From Toxorhynchites rutilus septentrionalis (Eukaryota; Arthropoda; Insecta; Diptera; Culicidae): a stretch of 64,000 bases of DNA. The stretch is taken from NCBI RefSeq assembly GCF_029784135.1, contig NC_073746.1, forward strand, positions 248,257,307 to 248,321,306. Reading direction: 5' to 3'. The position numbers were made by a program, and so were the translations under genes. This document shows, in pieces, positions 1-13,000 of the stretch. The stretch's first letter is position 1. Each line of letters begins with the position of its first letter. Under the pieces are notes generated by a model. The model was not told the DNA's origin. It worked only from the letters and a program-made list of their open reading frames with translations, and searched no databases.

Positions 1-2990
1 GTATTTCACAGCTCGCTCTTGGAGTTGAAGGAGGATTTAAACGAAATGAAGCTGTTGACGAGATCACTCGCTGAAAAAGTAAATCTGAATGATTTTTAAC
101 CTAATCGTGAGAAACCAATATGACCGAAGATTTAGCGAACTCGTGACAAATCAGAGAGAGAAACACCGAGAGCCCATCCGAATGGCAAGCTTATTAGCGG
201 CACCAAACCTGCAGAGAATCAGACACGGGCAGTTGAGATCGTGCCAAAACCACCTGAAAAGTGTTGGATTTACCTTTCAGGATTGCTCGCCATGTTACCG
301 AGGATGATATCTCTGAGCTAGTAAAAACCTGCCTACAAACTGAACAGTCCGTGGTTGTTCAAAAGCTCGTACGCAAAGATGCCGATCTAAGTCAATACGC
401 ATTTATTTCGTTCAAAATCGGAGTAGACATGCAGTTGAAAGGCACGGCTCTGGACCCTTCAGTCTGACCCAAAGGAATCTATTTCAGAGAATTTGAATCC
501 CAGGAAAATAATAAGGATTTTTGGATACCGGCGAAACATCCACGGTTTGGCGAAGGAACCCCGGTTACAACACCATTGCAATGATAACGGAACGCACATA
601 TAACATCTTTATGGAAGCCCCCAAGCCACCTGACACAATCGAACATCTCAACTATCACTTGTGCCGATTTCAACAACCATCGCAGCCGTTCCGTTCCTGT
701 GTTCGGAGTTGGTGAGGGGGTCTTCCAATGTGTCAATTCAGGCAAGCACGAACGTAATATCGCTTCTTCGCTTCCTGAATTCGGTCCCATTTCCAGCGAT
801 CCCGTATGAACCGAACAGTTCAACAGTAATAAGTCATCTGGAGGTGGTGTTCTGATGGCTGTCCATCGACGTTTGAAAGCCCAGCTGATTGTTGAAAACG
901 CATGGTCGTGTGTCGAGCAAGTTTGGATTTCGATGAAGTTAACAGATAGAGTCCTGTATATTTGCGTTGTATATTTTCTGCCTGAATGCATTCGAGATAT
1001 CGCGCTAATCGATATGCATGTACAATCTCTGTCAGCAATAGCTGCACGTGCGCTTCCAGCTGATGAAATTATTATGTTTGGTGACTTTAATCTTGCAGAT
1101 ATCAAGTGGCGAAAAGGCTCTGGAAGATTTCTGCTCGCTGATCCAGCCCAGTCAACGTTTCATGCGGGTACCAACGCTTTACTAGACGGCTACAGCTCTA
1201 AATTGCTTCAGCAAACCTATTCTGTTAGCAAGGAGAACGGTCGCATGCTTCATCTTTGCTTTGTGAGTAAATCTAACGAAGCTCCAATATTATTGGCAGC
1301 ACCAGCACCTCTGGTGAAATTGGTTCCTCATCATCCTCCACTATGTTTGACACTGGTAGCCTATGCGAATAGTTTCAGCGTCGCTCCAATCGCCGTCTAC
1401 TACGACTTTAGAAATGCTGACATTAGTAGCATAAATAATGTGCTTCTGAATATTGACTGGAATTAAATTTTGGGCAAAGAAACTTTCACGAACATCATGA
1501 GCTACTTGATTGACAGGCATGTTCCTAAGAAAAACGGACGTCCACCTACCCATCAACCGTGGCAAACCACCGAAATTCGACGACTTGAAACTGCCAAGAG
1601 GGCTGCACTCAGGAAATTCTCGAAAAACCGTCTCCCGTCCTTCAAGCAATATTATTTGCGACTAAACTATCAGTACAAAAGAGCAAGTAAGCGAAGTCAT
1701 GCGATAAACCTACGTGGGGTTCAACGAAAATTTCGAAGTAATCCTAAATCATCTTGGAAATACGTCGATGAGCAACGTAAAGAGTTTGGACTATGTTCTA
1801 CAACAGACAAGGCGCGTCTGATGTTCAATGCATTTGCAACCTTTTCTCAACTAAGAGTGTTTTTTCACATGAGAGTCTTTCACAAGATCAACTCTCAGCA
1901 GCCACAAGAAGCGTTCCACTTCAGAACAACTGTTTTTTCCGGATAGCTGTCGATGATGCAACGCTACAATCAGTTTTCAACAGTCTGAAATCCTCAACTT
2001 CCGTTGGACCGGATTGAATCCCAGCAATAATTCTAGTAAATATGCTGTTGGATTGCTGTCTCCAATACGAAATTTATTCAGTCTTAGCTTGTCAGCGGGT
2101 ATCTTCCCTTCGCTTTGGAAAAAAGCATACATTTTTCCGATTCACAAAAAAGGGGGCAAAATGAACGTTGATATTTATCGAAAAATCTCTGCTCTGAACG
2201 CTGTGTCGAAACTTTTTTAACTTTTGGTTATGGGACCGATATTTTCCCACTGTAAGCATTACATTTCCATCGATCAACATGGATTTATGCCGAAGAGATC
2301 TACCACAACAAATCTTCTTTCTTCCACGACATACATTTTCAATGGAATGTCCAATGGTTTGACCCAAACGGATGCGGTCTACACAGACCTGTCAGCTGCT
2401 TTCGACAAAATCAACCACGATATTGCAGTGCAAATGTTAGATAAACTTGGTTTCAGCGGAAATATTTTGCATTGGCTGAAATCTTATCTGATCGAAAGCT
2501 CCCCCACGGTGGAAATTGGCGATTGTCTTTCTGATGAATTCTCAGCAACGTCAGGAATACCTCAAGGAAGTCATCTAGGCCCTTTGATATTCTTGATATA
2601 CTTTAACGATGTAAATCTTGTACTGGAAGGACCCCGGTTTTCCTACGCCGACAATTGGAAGCTGTTCTTCCACGTGAGGTCTGAGAGTGACGCATTATTT
2701 CTCAGGGGCAATTGGAATTTTTCCAGAAATAGTGTGTGGACAATCGTATGACACTGAATCCAAGCAAGTGCTCCACGATCACTTTCTCAAGAAGGAAATA
2801 CTCAATTAATTTCGGCTATCATCAACTAACTATGGATGCAACTCAGCCATTCAAGGACTACAGCGTCTGTTCAACAAAGTAGCTTCAGGCTTCGACTATC
2901 ATAATTCACGAAGTGCAGTTCGGCAAAATTTTATTGCACTTATTAACAATTTCCACTAATATCATTAGGGCAGTAATGTGGATATATGAA
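1..2990 (+). mobile_element. Decayed Jockey/CR1-type non-LTR retrotransposon, cut by the window edge
   Basis: A single degenerate non-LTR element can be followed through several broken frames. Positions 1-590 carry the end of a gag-like ORF1 (a stretch reading KDADLSQYAFISFK). Positions 855-1466 carry the C-terminal part of an apurinic-type endonuclease with GDFNLADIKW. Positions 2014-2751 carry reverse transcriptase blocks: TDLSAAFDKINHD, then SGIPQGSHLGPLIF, then SYADN where the family expects (F/Y)ADD, so the second catalytic Asp is lost. Stops and frameshifts separate the parts, so this copy cannot work. It ends near an A-rich tail with AAATAAACAAAT at about 2990. The 5' end lies outside the window. 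The clade is judged from motif style only. Confidence 0.8.
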
Positions 2991-3165
2991 ACAAATAAAC
3001 AAATCCGAAAACTCGATTATCCGGAGTATTTTTAGTTTTGATTTTAGCTAGGTAGAGGAGGGGGCAGGAATATGGGTTGTTCCATACAACTAGTTTCGAT
3101 TATCCGCAGTAGATTTATATACGTTGGAAATTCCAAATTTAAATAAATACATTGATTTAATATGT

Positions 3166-3938
3166 TCGGCTGCAAAGTTCATAAGGTTGACGTCTAGATG
3201 GCCCTCTTGCAAAAATCTACTTCACTATCACCAAGGCGCCTAGAAGTATATGATAAGGTGGGCCAACTTTGCTAAAACCACTCTTCAGCCACCTTGGAAG
3301 TCTACTGTGTTTTGTTTATAAACAAAACACAATACGCTTGTGCCCAAGCTCGCTCGTGATCAATCCGTCTCTTTCACGCTTCAAGCGAATAATTTCCCTT
3401 CTGCTTTCATATGCCGCTCCTCTGACCAACTTAGTGACGAAACGGCATCACCTTAGGATATACTTCTAGGCGCCTTGACTATCACAAAGCACCATCTTTC
3501 AATGGATACGTGTCAAAATTTGGCAGCATTCGGTCGATTGGTTCGTAAGTTACAGCATTGAGAGAGAAGCAACTTTTGTTATTGTGAAAAAAATGGAAAA
3601 ATCACAAAACAATGAAAACGATGGGAAAATAGCATGAATTAGGCATCGAATTGCTTGCGCATCCACCGTATTCTCCAGATCTGGCACAGCGACTATTTTC
3701 TGTTCGTAGATCTGAAGAGAATGCTCGCTGGCAAGAAATTTGAGACCGATGATGAAGTGATTACCGAAACTGAGGCTTATTTTGGGAAAACCGAAAGAGT
3801 ACTATAAAAATGGTATCGAAAAGTTGCAAGATCACTATAATCGCTGTATCGCCCTTGAAGGCAATTATGTTGAATAATATAAATAAATTTTGCAAAAAAA
3901 ATAGCTTTACTGTGTTACCTTATAAACTTTTTAGCCGA
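3166..3938 (+). mobile_element. mariner relic (DD34D-type) interrupted by a hAT-like MITE
   Basis: Positions 3640-3880 translate, with frameshifts, to the C-terminal part of a mariner transposase: a HPPYSPDLA-type block, then an ETEAYF/KLQDHYNRCIALEG-like tail. The outer ends form imperfect inverted repeats: CGGCTGCAAAGTTCATAAGG at 3167 matches the reverse complement of the sequence ending near 3937 (CGGCTAAAAAGTTTATAAGG). Most of the N-terminal half is gone. The element is dead. Exact ends and target-site duplication are not certain. Confidence 0.65.
3232..3477. mobile_element. 246-bp hAT-type MITE with 8-bp target-site duplication
   Basis: Terminal inverted repeats start CAAGGCGCCTAGAAGTATAT on the left and match the reverse complement of the right end for about 27 bp with few mismatches. 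The 8-bp ACTATCAC is present directly on both sides (3224-3231 and 3478-3485). An 8-bp duplication and a CA-starting TIR are the signature of hAT transposition. The internal sequence has no credible coding region, so it is non-autonomous. It sits inside the mariner relic and is therefore younger than it. Confidence 0.85.
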
Positions 3939-5340
3939 AATGTTATGTGGAATTTTGAGTAGAGTTTAAGTTACATTATAATTTGACATAAAAATAAAGT
4001 CAGTCGAGTTTTAACTGGGCAAGAGAAAAGGAGCGTTTTTATTACCCGAGTAAGGACACATTGGATCATTGCAACATATTGTTATGGGCAATAAGTAAAA
4101 ATAAACACCTTTCTTAGATTGTTTATCTTTCAAAAAATGTTATTTTCATACCACTTCGTTCATCCGGTAGAGATATAAACGTTCAAAACTTTGTACTCCG
4201 AACGTCACCCCCTCGTTAACGAGACTTTGAATTTACACCCCAATACGGAAATGAAAGATGTAGTAGGAAGAAATAATCAACATAAAAAAAAACCAAGAAT
4301 GGACTTTTCTATAGTGACTTGTTTTGTTAGATAATACTATAAGTAATAACCGGTAACCTTCATTAAAAATCATGATTTTTTTCTAATATAATATACTTAT
4401 CATGGTCATGGATTTCACCCCTCTAAGAGATCCCAACCGCCCCTTTCAGAGCAAAATGGATTTTCACGACAGCATGAGCACACTTTTGAAATTCACATTC
4501 ACTGTGCTTTAGTAGGGAAAAGATAAACAGTGTTATTTATTTACTGTAGAGCTAACCAATGACACAGAATTTTGCATTTTTTCGCCTTAGATAGAACATG
4601 AGAAAGCAGGACTTCATGCCACGTATCAATGCCAAAATGACTCTTATTCAGACTGACTCGAATGCTATATGAATAAAATTGGTGAGACTAAAAGAAATAT
4701 TATTGGCATCAAGCCATCACAAATATTGGAACGTTATGTTGAAAAATCTGTAAATCTGTATGAAATTCAGAAAATCTGTAATTTGTATATACAGATTCTT
4801 GATTTCAAAATGTCTGAAAAATCTGTATAAATACAGATTGCTCTGTAGATATGGTAACCCTGATTGGAATACCATTCGATAGATCATTCAATTTTATCGA
4901 ACTCGAGCATTATTAGTGGTGGGTTAAAAGTGGCGTTTTTTGAAGAAAATGTTCCCCAGCGTTAAAAGTTGCGTTTTTTGATGGAAAAGTGTAGGCGAAA
5001 ATTTGTTCCGCACAATCAATAGTACATGGTAATGCTGAGAGTTAGTTTGACAATATGCTAAAATTTTCATTTCAATCGCTTTGGGGATATTTCGCATTTC
5101 ACTCGGTGCAAGCATTCATTCATCGATCTTTGTCAGTGCTTTCGGGTATTGTACTGTACTAAAGGATTTCATTCTTAAATTCCTATATAAAGCCTCTTAA
5201 AAACAAAGAAAGAAGAAGAATTCCTATAGAGTTTGTTCTCGCAGACAACAATTTCTTTTTTAACGTAAGATAACAATGTAATCGTGTCTTGGATACCATC
5301 CGTATGTTTTATTATTTAAAGAGGTTAATTGTTTTTGGAT
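3939..5340. other. Gene-free intergenic sequence with repeat debris
   Basis: No credible gene is seen. Positions 4190-4260 resemble 16480-16550 (both contain ACTTTGA-TTTACACCCC), so both belong to a dispersed repeat. Positions 4745-4860 are rich in AATCTGTA/TACAGATT motifs and end in a sequence whose reverse complement begins CAGGGTTACC, typical of a hAT-like MITE end; the partner end was not found. Confidence 0.5.
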
Positions 5341-5428
5341 GGTTCGAAATATTTTTTCACAGTAATGGATTTTTTTCATCCTTCAGGCAATTTATGAGTG
5401 CCACGCCATAAAAAAAACTTTGTTCTTT

Positions 5429-6429
5429 ACTGCCGTAATCTCGCAAAGTGACGCAAGCGCCAGAGGGAGAAATTTTCAGTACGAGACTTTTCGCAAAATT
5501 GCATGTATAATCAGCATACGCGTACATTACGATAGTCTGATCTGTACAAATTATGTACAATTGATGGAAATACATTGCCATCGGCTCGATTTTTGAAAAA
5601 ATGCAGTTTTATTTAAGCTTTGTTACCAACGCCAGTTTGTTGTGGAAACAGCAACTTTTAATCGCTGTTTCCACAACCGATTGGCGTTCATCCATCAAAG
5701 TATGGGAGAATCTGTTTCCAAATATTTTCTACCACATGCCACCGTTCAGTGGAGCATGAGGTAGCATCAGGGAGAAGAGTTCTACACATTTTCCGTCATT
5801 GTAGCGTGTGTCGAGCGGGCCAACGTAGTTGAGAACCCGAATGTAACAACTATGGACAGCACTTTCTTTTCCAATCCAAAGTGCAATTGAAAACATCCTT
5901 GTTGAATAAGATAATGCCGTCCGAAATTATCCGATGTAAAGCAAATACAGTTTACGCGAGGATGTTCTGAATTTTGTTATAAGATGCGTTTCGATAGAGA
6001 TTTTAGAAGAGTGCAGCTGTTCAGCAAATCCGACATTTACCCTTCGATCTCTCAGCTTTAATTCATCCGAAAAAGACATTGAGCAAGTGAGGTAAGTGAA
6101 CATCGTCAAGATGCTTTGTCCCTTGATTGATGTTGTTATTTGAAATTAGTTGTCCCTTCTCGTTCATTCTATGCCATCGGAGCGGATTAAAAATCACATC
6201 GCATCAGATTCAAATTACGTCACATTATAAGGGAAATGGCGCTAGCGTCACATCACAGTGGAAATAGCGCTTACGCCATTCCGTTTTCAAGCTTTTACGG
6301 GGTCATTTTTCCACATTTCTATAAAACTTCGCAGTCGTTTGAAAGGATTTGGTATTCTTTATCGATGTATAACATAAAAAGTAAAATGTCAATTTTGGCG
6401 CTTGCGTCACTTTGCGAGATCACGGCAGT
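5429..6429. repeat. Fold-back pair: 34-bp inverted repeats about 0.9 kb apart
   Basis: The segment 5429-5462 (ACTGCCGTAATCTCGCAAAG...) reappears inverted at 6396-6429 with one mismatch. The enclosed sequence also contains smaller variants of the same motif around 6240-6285 (GCGCTAGCGTCA). No transposase is recognised inside. It may be the ends of a non-autonomous DNA transposon, or two copies of one short repeat in opposite orientation. Confidence 0.6.
5626..5688. repeat. Short inverted repeat (hairpin)
   Basis: Arms 5626-5652 and 5664-5688 are inverted copies around a GTTTCCACAA core with an 11-bp loop and a few mismatches. No coding context. Probably a MITE fragment. Confidence 0.6.
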
Positions 6430-6439
6430 TTAGTCATCG

Positions 6440-6690
6440 AGACATTTTCGCACAATTTCGTAGGAATTGAAATGCGACTCAGCGAGTGCGTGTTCCATCG
6501 ATGAAAACGAATGGTAATCGAAAGAAGCCAAGTCTGGAGAATAATGCGGCTTATTCTCCAGACTTGGCTTCTTTCGATGATTCCAATTGAGTAGCTCAAC
6601 CGTTGTTCGGTATGGGACATTGTCATCAAGAAAAATAATTTTTTGTCGACTTTTGTCCTATTCCTATTTTTTTTTCGATTCAATTCATTT
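6440..6690 (-). mobile_element. mariner transposase fragment with palindromic internal duplication
   Basis: Read on the minus strand, 6690-6580 gives a LDDNVPYRTTVELLNWNHRK-like block, corresponding to the mariner second-Asp region. Positions 6543-6440 give PHYSPDLASFDYHSFSSMEH and a following HFNSYEIVRKCLDD-like tail, the third-Asp region. The two blocks meet at a perfect 27-bp palindrome (6517-6543 against 6552-6578, 8-bp spacer), so part of the coding sequence is present twice in opposite orientation. A nonfunctional relic lying downstream of pcm. Confidence 0.7.
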
Positions 6691-6996
6691 AATTTTTTTC
6701 GGTAACGTTCACTATTAACAGATTCATCGGTTTTACACTTGTAACACTGTCCGAAGCAATTTGGCCTTGCAGTCTGTGGTGACTATTTCATTATATTAGT
6801 TCTACATTTCGACTTGATTTTTCCTAGTATTGAACCAAATCTGTATTCATTCAGACGAGTATTTTACTACAATACGGAGCGAGTTAAGGGACCGAACAGT
6901 AAAAATGCATTTCAAACTTTGTGTTATTGAGATATCTGTTAGTTAAAAATACTCAAAGGGGTAGTTGGACGTAAACGTGTTTTGTCGTTTACGGCA

Positions 6997-7002
6997 TTTA
7001 TT
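6997..7002 (-). terminator. Likely pcm polyadenylation signal AATAAA
   Basis: On the minus strand an AATAAA hexamer lies 84 nt beyond the pcm stop codon. It is the nearest canonical signal. Use is inferred. Confidence 0.6.
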
Positions 7003-7085
7003 AGATAAAAATCACTTCAACTTGTTCCAAAGAAATAATAATTTAAACAAATGTGATAAAAATGTAGAATACAGATAAAAGTTAT

Positions 7086-10000
7086 TTATGTTTGCGAAAA
7101 TCGTGCAGCTATTTTCATATGACGAACCTTTGGCGGTGGTGTTGTATCCGGTGTCGACTGTTGATGAAGAACAAGAAAGAAAATATTGATACGTAACATC
7201 GAGAAGGGAAGCGCCAAAATACTCACTATTTCTAAGCAGTCGTCTTTTTTTCTACTTTTATTATCACATTTCATTTCGACAGCTGGTTTGTGCTTGTCAG
7301 GAATCACAGTTTCGGCACCAGAGGTCTCCGCCAGGAACGATGCAAACCCTTGTTTGCATTCTTCCTGTTTCTTTTCCACTATTTGCCTCAGTTCGGCATT
7401 TTTCTGGGCAAAAGCTGTGGTTACATTTGCCTGGGTAGGTTGTTGGTTGCTGGACTTCTTCGACACATTCGAAGTACCCGTAGGACAAACAACGTTCCGT
7501 TTCTGGGCGTTGATCATGGCTTGTAGCGGAACAAAGGCTCCCGTGCCAGCCGGAGTGTTTCGGTTGAAACTCAAGTTTTGTGGACCATTCGGGCCACATT
7601 GGCGTGGGTTATTCACGTAACTGCCTTGAAATTGTTGCGGCCGATATAACCGCTGGTGTGATTGCTGATGCATCATACGAAGCGGTAACATTGGGGCGGT
7701 TTGATAATTTGGCAGCCGTAACATAGGCTGAAATTGTTGTTGCCCAAAAGAATGTGGCGGCACCATGGAATGGTATACCCTGTCCGAAGTCGCAGTATAT
7801 TGTTGAAATGAGGGACCATATGGCTGGTGCAAAATCGCTGCTTGGGATTGCATATGGGGAATATGATTTTGAGAAGCTCCGTCGTAGTAAATTTTGGTGG
7901 TATCCGCTGCCGGTTGAGAGTGTACCGGGGGATTAATTTTTTGCTGTGTTGTTGGTGTTGTATATTTTTCAACGCCTGGGGATTTCTTCAGAGCTCTCCA
8001 AGAGGACGGTGGCTTTGGAAGGCTCTTCGGAGTCGGCATACTGTTTTGTTGCACGAAAGCAGTCGTTGTGCTCGGTTTAGCGTTGATCACGTTTTTCTCA
8101 CAGTCAACTGATTCACTCATCACTTCTTGATTGAGTAACCTAGACTCATTGTCACTTATTTTAAGCATCTTTTTAAGCATATCTGTTGGGTCCGCGGTAG
8201 AATTGGCGCTCGATGGTTTACTGTTCTCGTTCGATATTGTTGATTGTGACACTGCTTGAGCGTTTCCATTCGGTGCAGTAGTATTTGTGGATATGAATCT
8301 TTTTATATCTCTGTCGTCAAAAGTTACTGGCGCCTGTGAGGTTCCCCTCAGTTTATTCCACAATCGCTCGAAATCAAAACTACCAGCTTGCATGTCAGTT
8401 TCAGGTACCGAGCATGCTTCTTGTGGCTTGCGGTTAGCAATAACAAACGCTTTAGTGGGATTTTTCTTCTCAATTCGTTCGTTCATTCGCTTTTTTATTG
8501 ACTCTGCTGTCGGGGTTGGTTTGACAGGTAGTACGCGAATAAGTTCTGTCTTTTGCTGAATTCGTTGTTGTTGGTTACGTCCTGCCAAAAATTCTTCCGC
8601 TGGCAGAATAGTAGGCTGTGGATCGGCGATCTGTTTACACTCGAATTCGGCGGTTCCATAGGATATATTCAAAACAGCGCCCTCGGATAAGCGAACGACT
8701 CTGTTCTTCGTGGCTTCCATACCATAAACCTGAACACCATTCGGAAACTCATTGTCGAATAAAATGTCATAATATTTGTCCTCTTTGGCTACACATTCTT
8801 GGCGTACAGGATTAGGATCATGAGCAGTATATATACCTATGATAGTGCCCCTGTAACCTAGAGGGACCACTTCTGTCTCGCGTGCGACAATAACTCGATC
8901 CAAAAGTTCAAAATTTGCTTGAGCATCTATGCTTTTCGCTTGTACCATCCCTGGACGGTACAAATTTTTCGGATAAACAAACATTGTTTGCATAATCGGT
9001 AGCTTGGTTTTATGTTGATCTACAATCGCTAGGAGCTCTTGAATGGCAGCAGGCTCCAATGTTTGTGTCCCACAAGGTCTTTTCTCTGCCTTAACATGAT
9101 CTTGGGCCTTTATCCACGCAATCAAGTCTTTCAAGCCGACTCCGTGTTCTTTATTTTTCCCAAATATTTCATCCTCAAACAAAACATCGCCTTTCGCACA
9201 ACTTTCCAGCCGTTCAAACAGGAAGGGAAACTGCTCGTGATATCTTGTGATCAGATCTATGGTTTTCTCGGAGAACATCCAATATTTGTTGACTTTCTTT
9301 GTGTATCCTACTGTCTCTTCATCCTGAGAAACCAATCTTAGCTGTAACCCGATATTCATTTTACCACGCTCATCCACGTTTATGGATCTTCGTCCACCCG
9401 GCATCATGTAAATGGTAGATGACAATCTGTTCAGCAAATTTGACGATATTCCAATAGTGGAAGCAGCATCGTGCACTCCCATGTAGTGATTTTTCGCCTC
9501 ATCGTTAATATCCATAATTCTATCCATGCTTGGTTCTTCGTAGATCTCGAAACGAGTCTTGATTCGTTGATGACCGGCCGTCACGTCAACCACATGGCCA
9601 AGACTTCCGTACCATTGGGTAGCTTTGAGAAAAACTGAGCAATTCTCCGGGAACATTTCCTGGATCTCTTGGTATGGTTTCAAGGTCTTAAGTGCCTCGC
9701 GGAGATCCGTCACGATAGCTTGAATAGGATACGCCGTTTCGCCCATATTCCATAGCTTATGCAATACGTAGCGATTGTTCCTAAGTACGTACTCGCTCCC
9801 CACACAAGTCTTCACGTGCACCAATTGTTCGATTCTTCCCAAATCAATAGCCAGGCGGCTGCTGTGACTGGAAAGGAAATCGTTAGCACGAGCAACCGTT
9901 TACCTCTATGATGCTGTACTTACTGATCAACTATCGATCTGATACAATGACTGAAAAAATGTTTATTATTCGGTTGGACTTCACGATCTTTTTCGTGTGC

Positions 10001-13000
10001 CGACTCGGCATCGGAGATCTTAACCACTTTGGCTTCTATCAGATGTGGCCAGCTCACGTACACGATGCGACCGAGAAGTTCCTTTGCGAGAGCCTCGGTG
10101 GACCTCGGGTTACCCAGCGGACGATCGATGACCACCACCATGCTCTGGTTGCGGCTCGGAAAGTTGAACACCTTCACGCGTGCCTCCTTGAGGATACCCT
10201 GGAATGACGAGTGAGTCAAAGCTTTGTAATCATCTGTTCTCTTTCCCTTCTGAAGTTTCGACATTCGAAAATATATACTCGAAAGGATTTTTCTGAGAAC
10301 GCAATGAAAGTTAAAAATAAAGTGCGAAAATATTTCAGCATGAAATCTATGTCGTGTACACCAGTAAACAGATAATGTGAATGTCCAAAACAAAAACAAA
10401 GAGAACATGTTATATTTATGTTGGTTTTCAAATTACTATGCGTACAAATTGTCCAATTTTTTTGATGATACGAACGGCCGGACAATTTTGATGGATTCAT
10501 TTATTTATTTATTTGTTTATTCATTTATTTATTTATTAAAAAATAAATTAAATAATTGAGGGGCTTAGAATGCAAGGGGTGTAAGTGACTTGATCGATTT
10601 CTCTTAACTATCGTATGCTATGTAACTATCCCATTCAAAATTGTTTTGTACAAGGAAGCCAAGAACGGAAACTTTGGATACATTTTCTATAGTATCATTG
10701 CCAAGTTTTATTTCAGAAAGGATGCTTACATTCAGACTTCTCTTAATTAGCATCACTTTAGTTTTGGATGAATTTATGGGTAGTAAATTTCCATCAGACC
10801 AACGCATAATTCTCGATAAATCATCATTGACTATGGTGGCCATCGAGGCTAAGGGAAGATTGACAGCATAGAAATATATTTGCATATCAATTCCACTCAG
10901 ATTGCTTTCGCGTCGATTTTATTTCAATGGTGGACTAACACTCGTGTAACGTTTGCATTAAAAAAATGGACTTTTTTCGGATGGTGTTAAAATAATTAAT
11001 GGTGATAATTGAGTTTGATAAATTTCCATGGAAGCTAACTTGCAAAAAAAAATTCTACGCCCTTGCGAGCGGCCTTCCGGCAGTTAACCGGAACTTTCGC
11101 CATGGCATGCGTGTAGGCATGTTTTTGAGTTCATTCTTCGTTTTATTTATCAATTCCTTCTAAGTTTTCGCGACAAAATTGTTGGAGTAGATCTTACGCT
11201 TCAGGTTTGCCCATATTCTCGATGGGACGCGGCTGGAGGACCTTGGGCGGGTCGCCGACTTGGGTACCACATCGATATTCATCCGCTCCATCTCCTCTAA
11301 CGATCGCTTCGAGTAGTGGGCTGACGCCAGATTCGGCCAAAACACAGCGTCTTCGCTCGTTTAGTATTGCTTGATGAACGACGCAACTTCCGGCAGGCCA
11401 TTCGTACTATAAGCTTCCCAATCCGAAGCTGAAGAAGAGCAGCTTTGACATCCCCTTCTCGCTGATTATCAGCCACAGCAGCACCTTCTTGGGGAACTTA
11501 GTGTGTGAAATAAACTTCATTTCGGAGCTCACTTTCTTCGTGGGGGAAGTAAAATACGTAAAATACGTGTCCTACCAGTCGTTGCCGTCCAGGGTGAGAT
11601 AGGTCTCGTCGTCCATCACCACCGTCACGTCGCGATTCGCCGGGAAAATCGACTTGACCATCTTATTCAGCCGTTGCCGCTACGTCATTGCCTGCAGCTC
11701 CGAGACCAGTGGACGGAACTTCCGCTTCCTGACATGTATGCAACAATTTACATTTATTCAATAGCAACAATTTACATTTATTCATAGCAAAATTGTACAA
11801 ACAAATAACGATGACTATTGAACTGGACTGACTGGACAATCTTTTCCTTCTCCTCTGCCTGTCTGTTGTTTCTGCTTTTTCAATGCACAACAAACCAAAT
11901 AAACAAAACTAAACGATCCACATACTTACATGGCATTCATAGTCGCTACCAATTGTGAACACTCTTCGTTCTTAGAATAGTTCAATTGCCGTCGTTGTGG
12001 CATAGTAGAAAAGTTAGGTACTCAGATCGGTTATGTAGTTTTTTTTTCCTTCATTGATTTAATTAGGCTCATGTGGATAAAGAGCCATTATCAAGCAATA
12101 CATTTTAAAACTATTTGAATATATTATAACTACACGATTATTAACTTAAGTCTAATTAGCTAAAACTACAGTGCAATATATAAAATAATATAATTTATTC
12201 CTTCGTTGCCTCGTCGGTATTATCCTTGTCTGGAACAGTGCCTGTGGTGGGTCGTAACAACTACATCGCCAGTTGATGTAGCAACGGTATCTTTTGGTAG
12301 TGAGTGCCTCCTTGTTATGTTAATAGCTCCTGTAATGATCTTATCTCAACGGGTACTAAGTTCTGCTTGTGTAATAGGAAAGGAAGGGAGAATGGACAGT
12401 GGGAGTAGGAGAGGTGACCTAAATAATAACATTAGCGCTTCTTAGGAAGACATATATGGGGAACATAAAATTAGGGTCGCGAGTAGCTAAGATCTCGCGA
12501 ACTGGCATGCGTGAGTGTACTCCTTAAGCCTCTAAATCAGCAACCAGTTTAATTCTTTCATTGCAAAATTCATTACATGATCAAACAACGTGCTCGATGT
12601 CATGATATCCTTGACCACAATTGCATAAATTGTTAGTAGCAAGACCTAAGCAAGAGCGGAAGAGATGCGCATTTAGCGCGGAATTATTGGACATCAATCT
12701 GGACATAGTTCTAATAAAATTTCTGTCAAGATCTAACCCTTTAAACCAGACCTTCGTTGAAACTTTGGGGATAATAGAGTATAGCCATCTCCCAAGCTCA
12801 TCTCTGTCCCATTGGTTTTGCCAACTGGTGAGTGACTGCTGTCGGGGAATGGAGAAGAATTCCCGATACGCTATTTGTCTTTCAAAAACTGTGCCCTGCA
12901 TACTACCTATCTTTGCGAGTGTATCCGCTTTCTCATTACCAGGAATAGAGCAACATACACTGAACAAGGGTTTTCAAGTTTATGAAAGCTAGAGTAATGT

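Noticed and set aside
7186..7620. Plus-strand open frame with hydrophobic start opposite pcm
   Set aside because: Shadow of pcm exon 7 on the other strand; no promoter, splice or family evidence.
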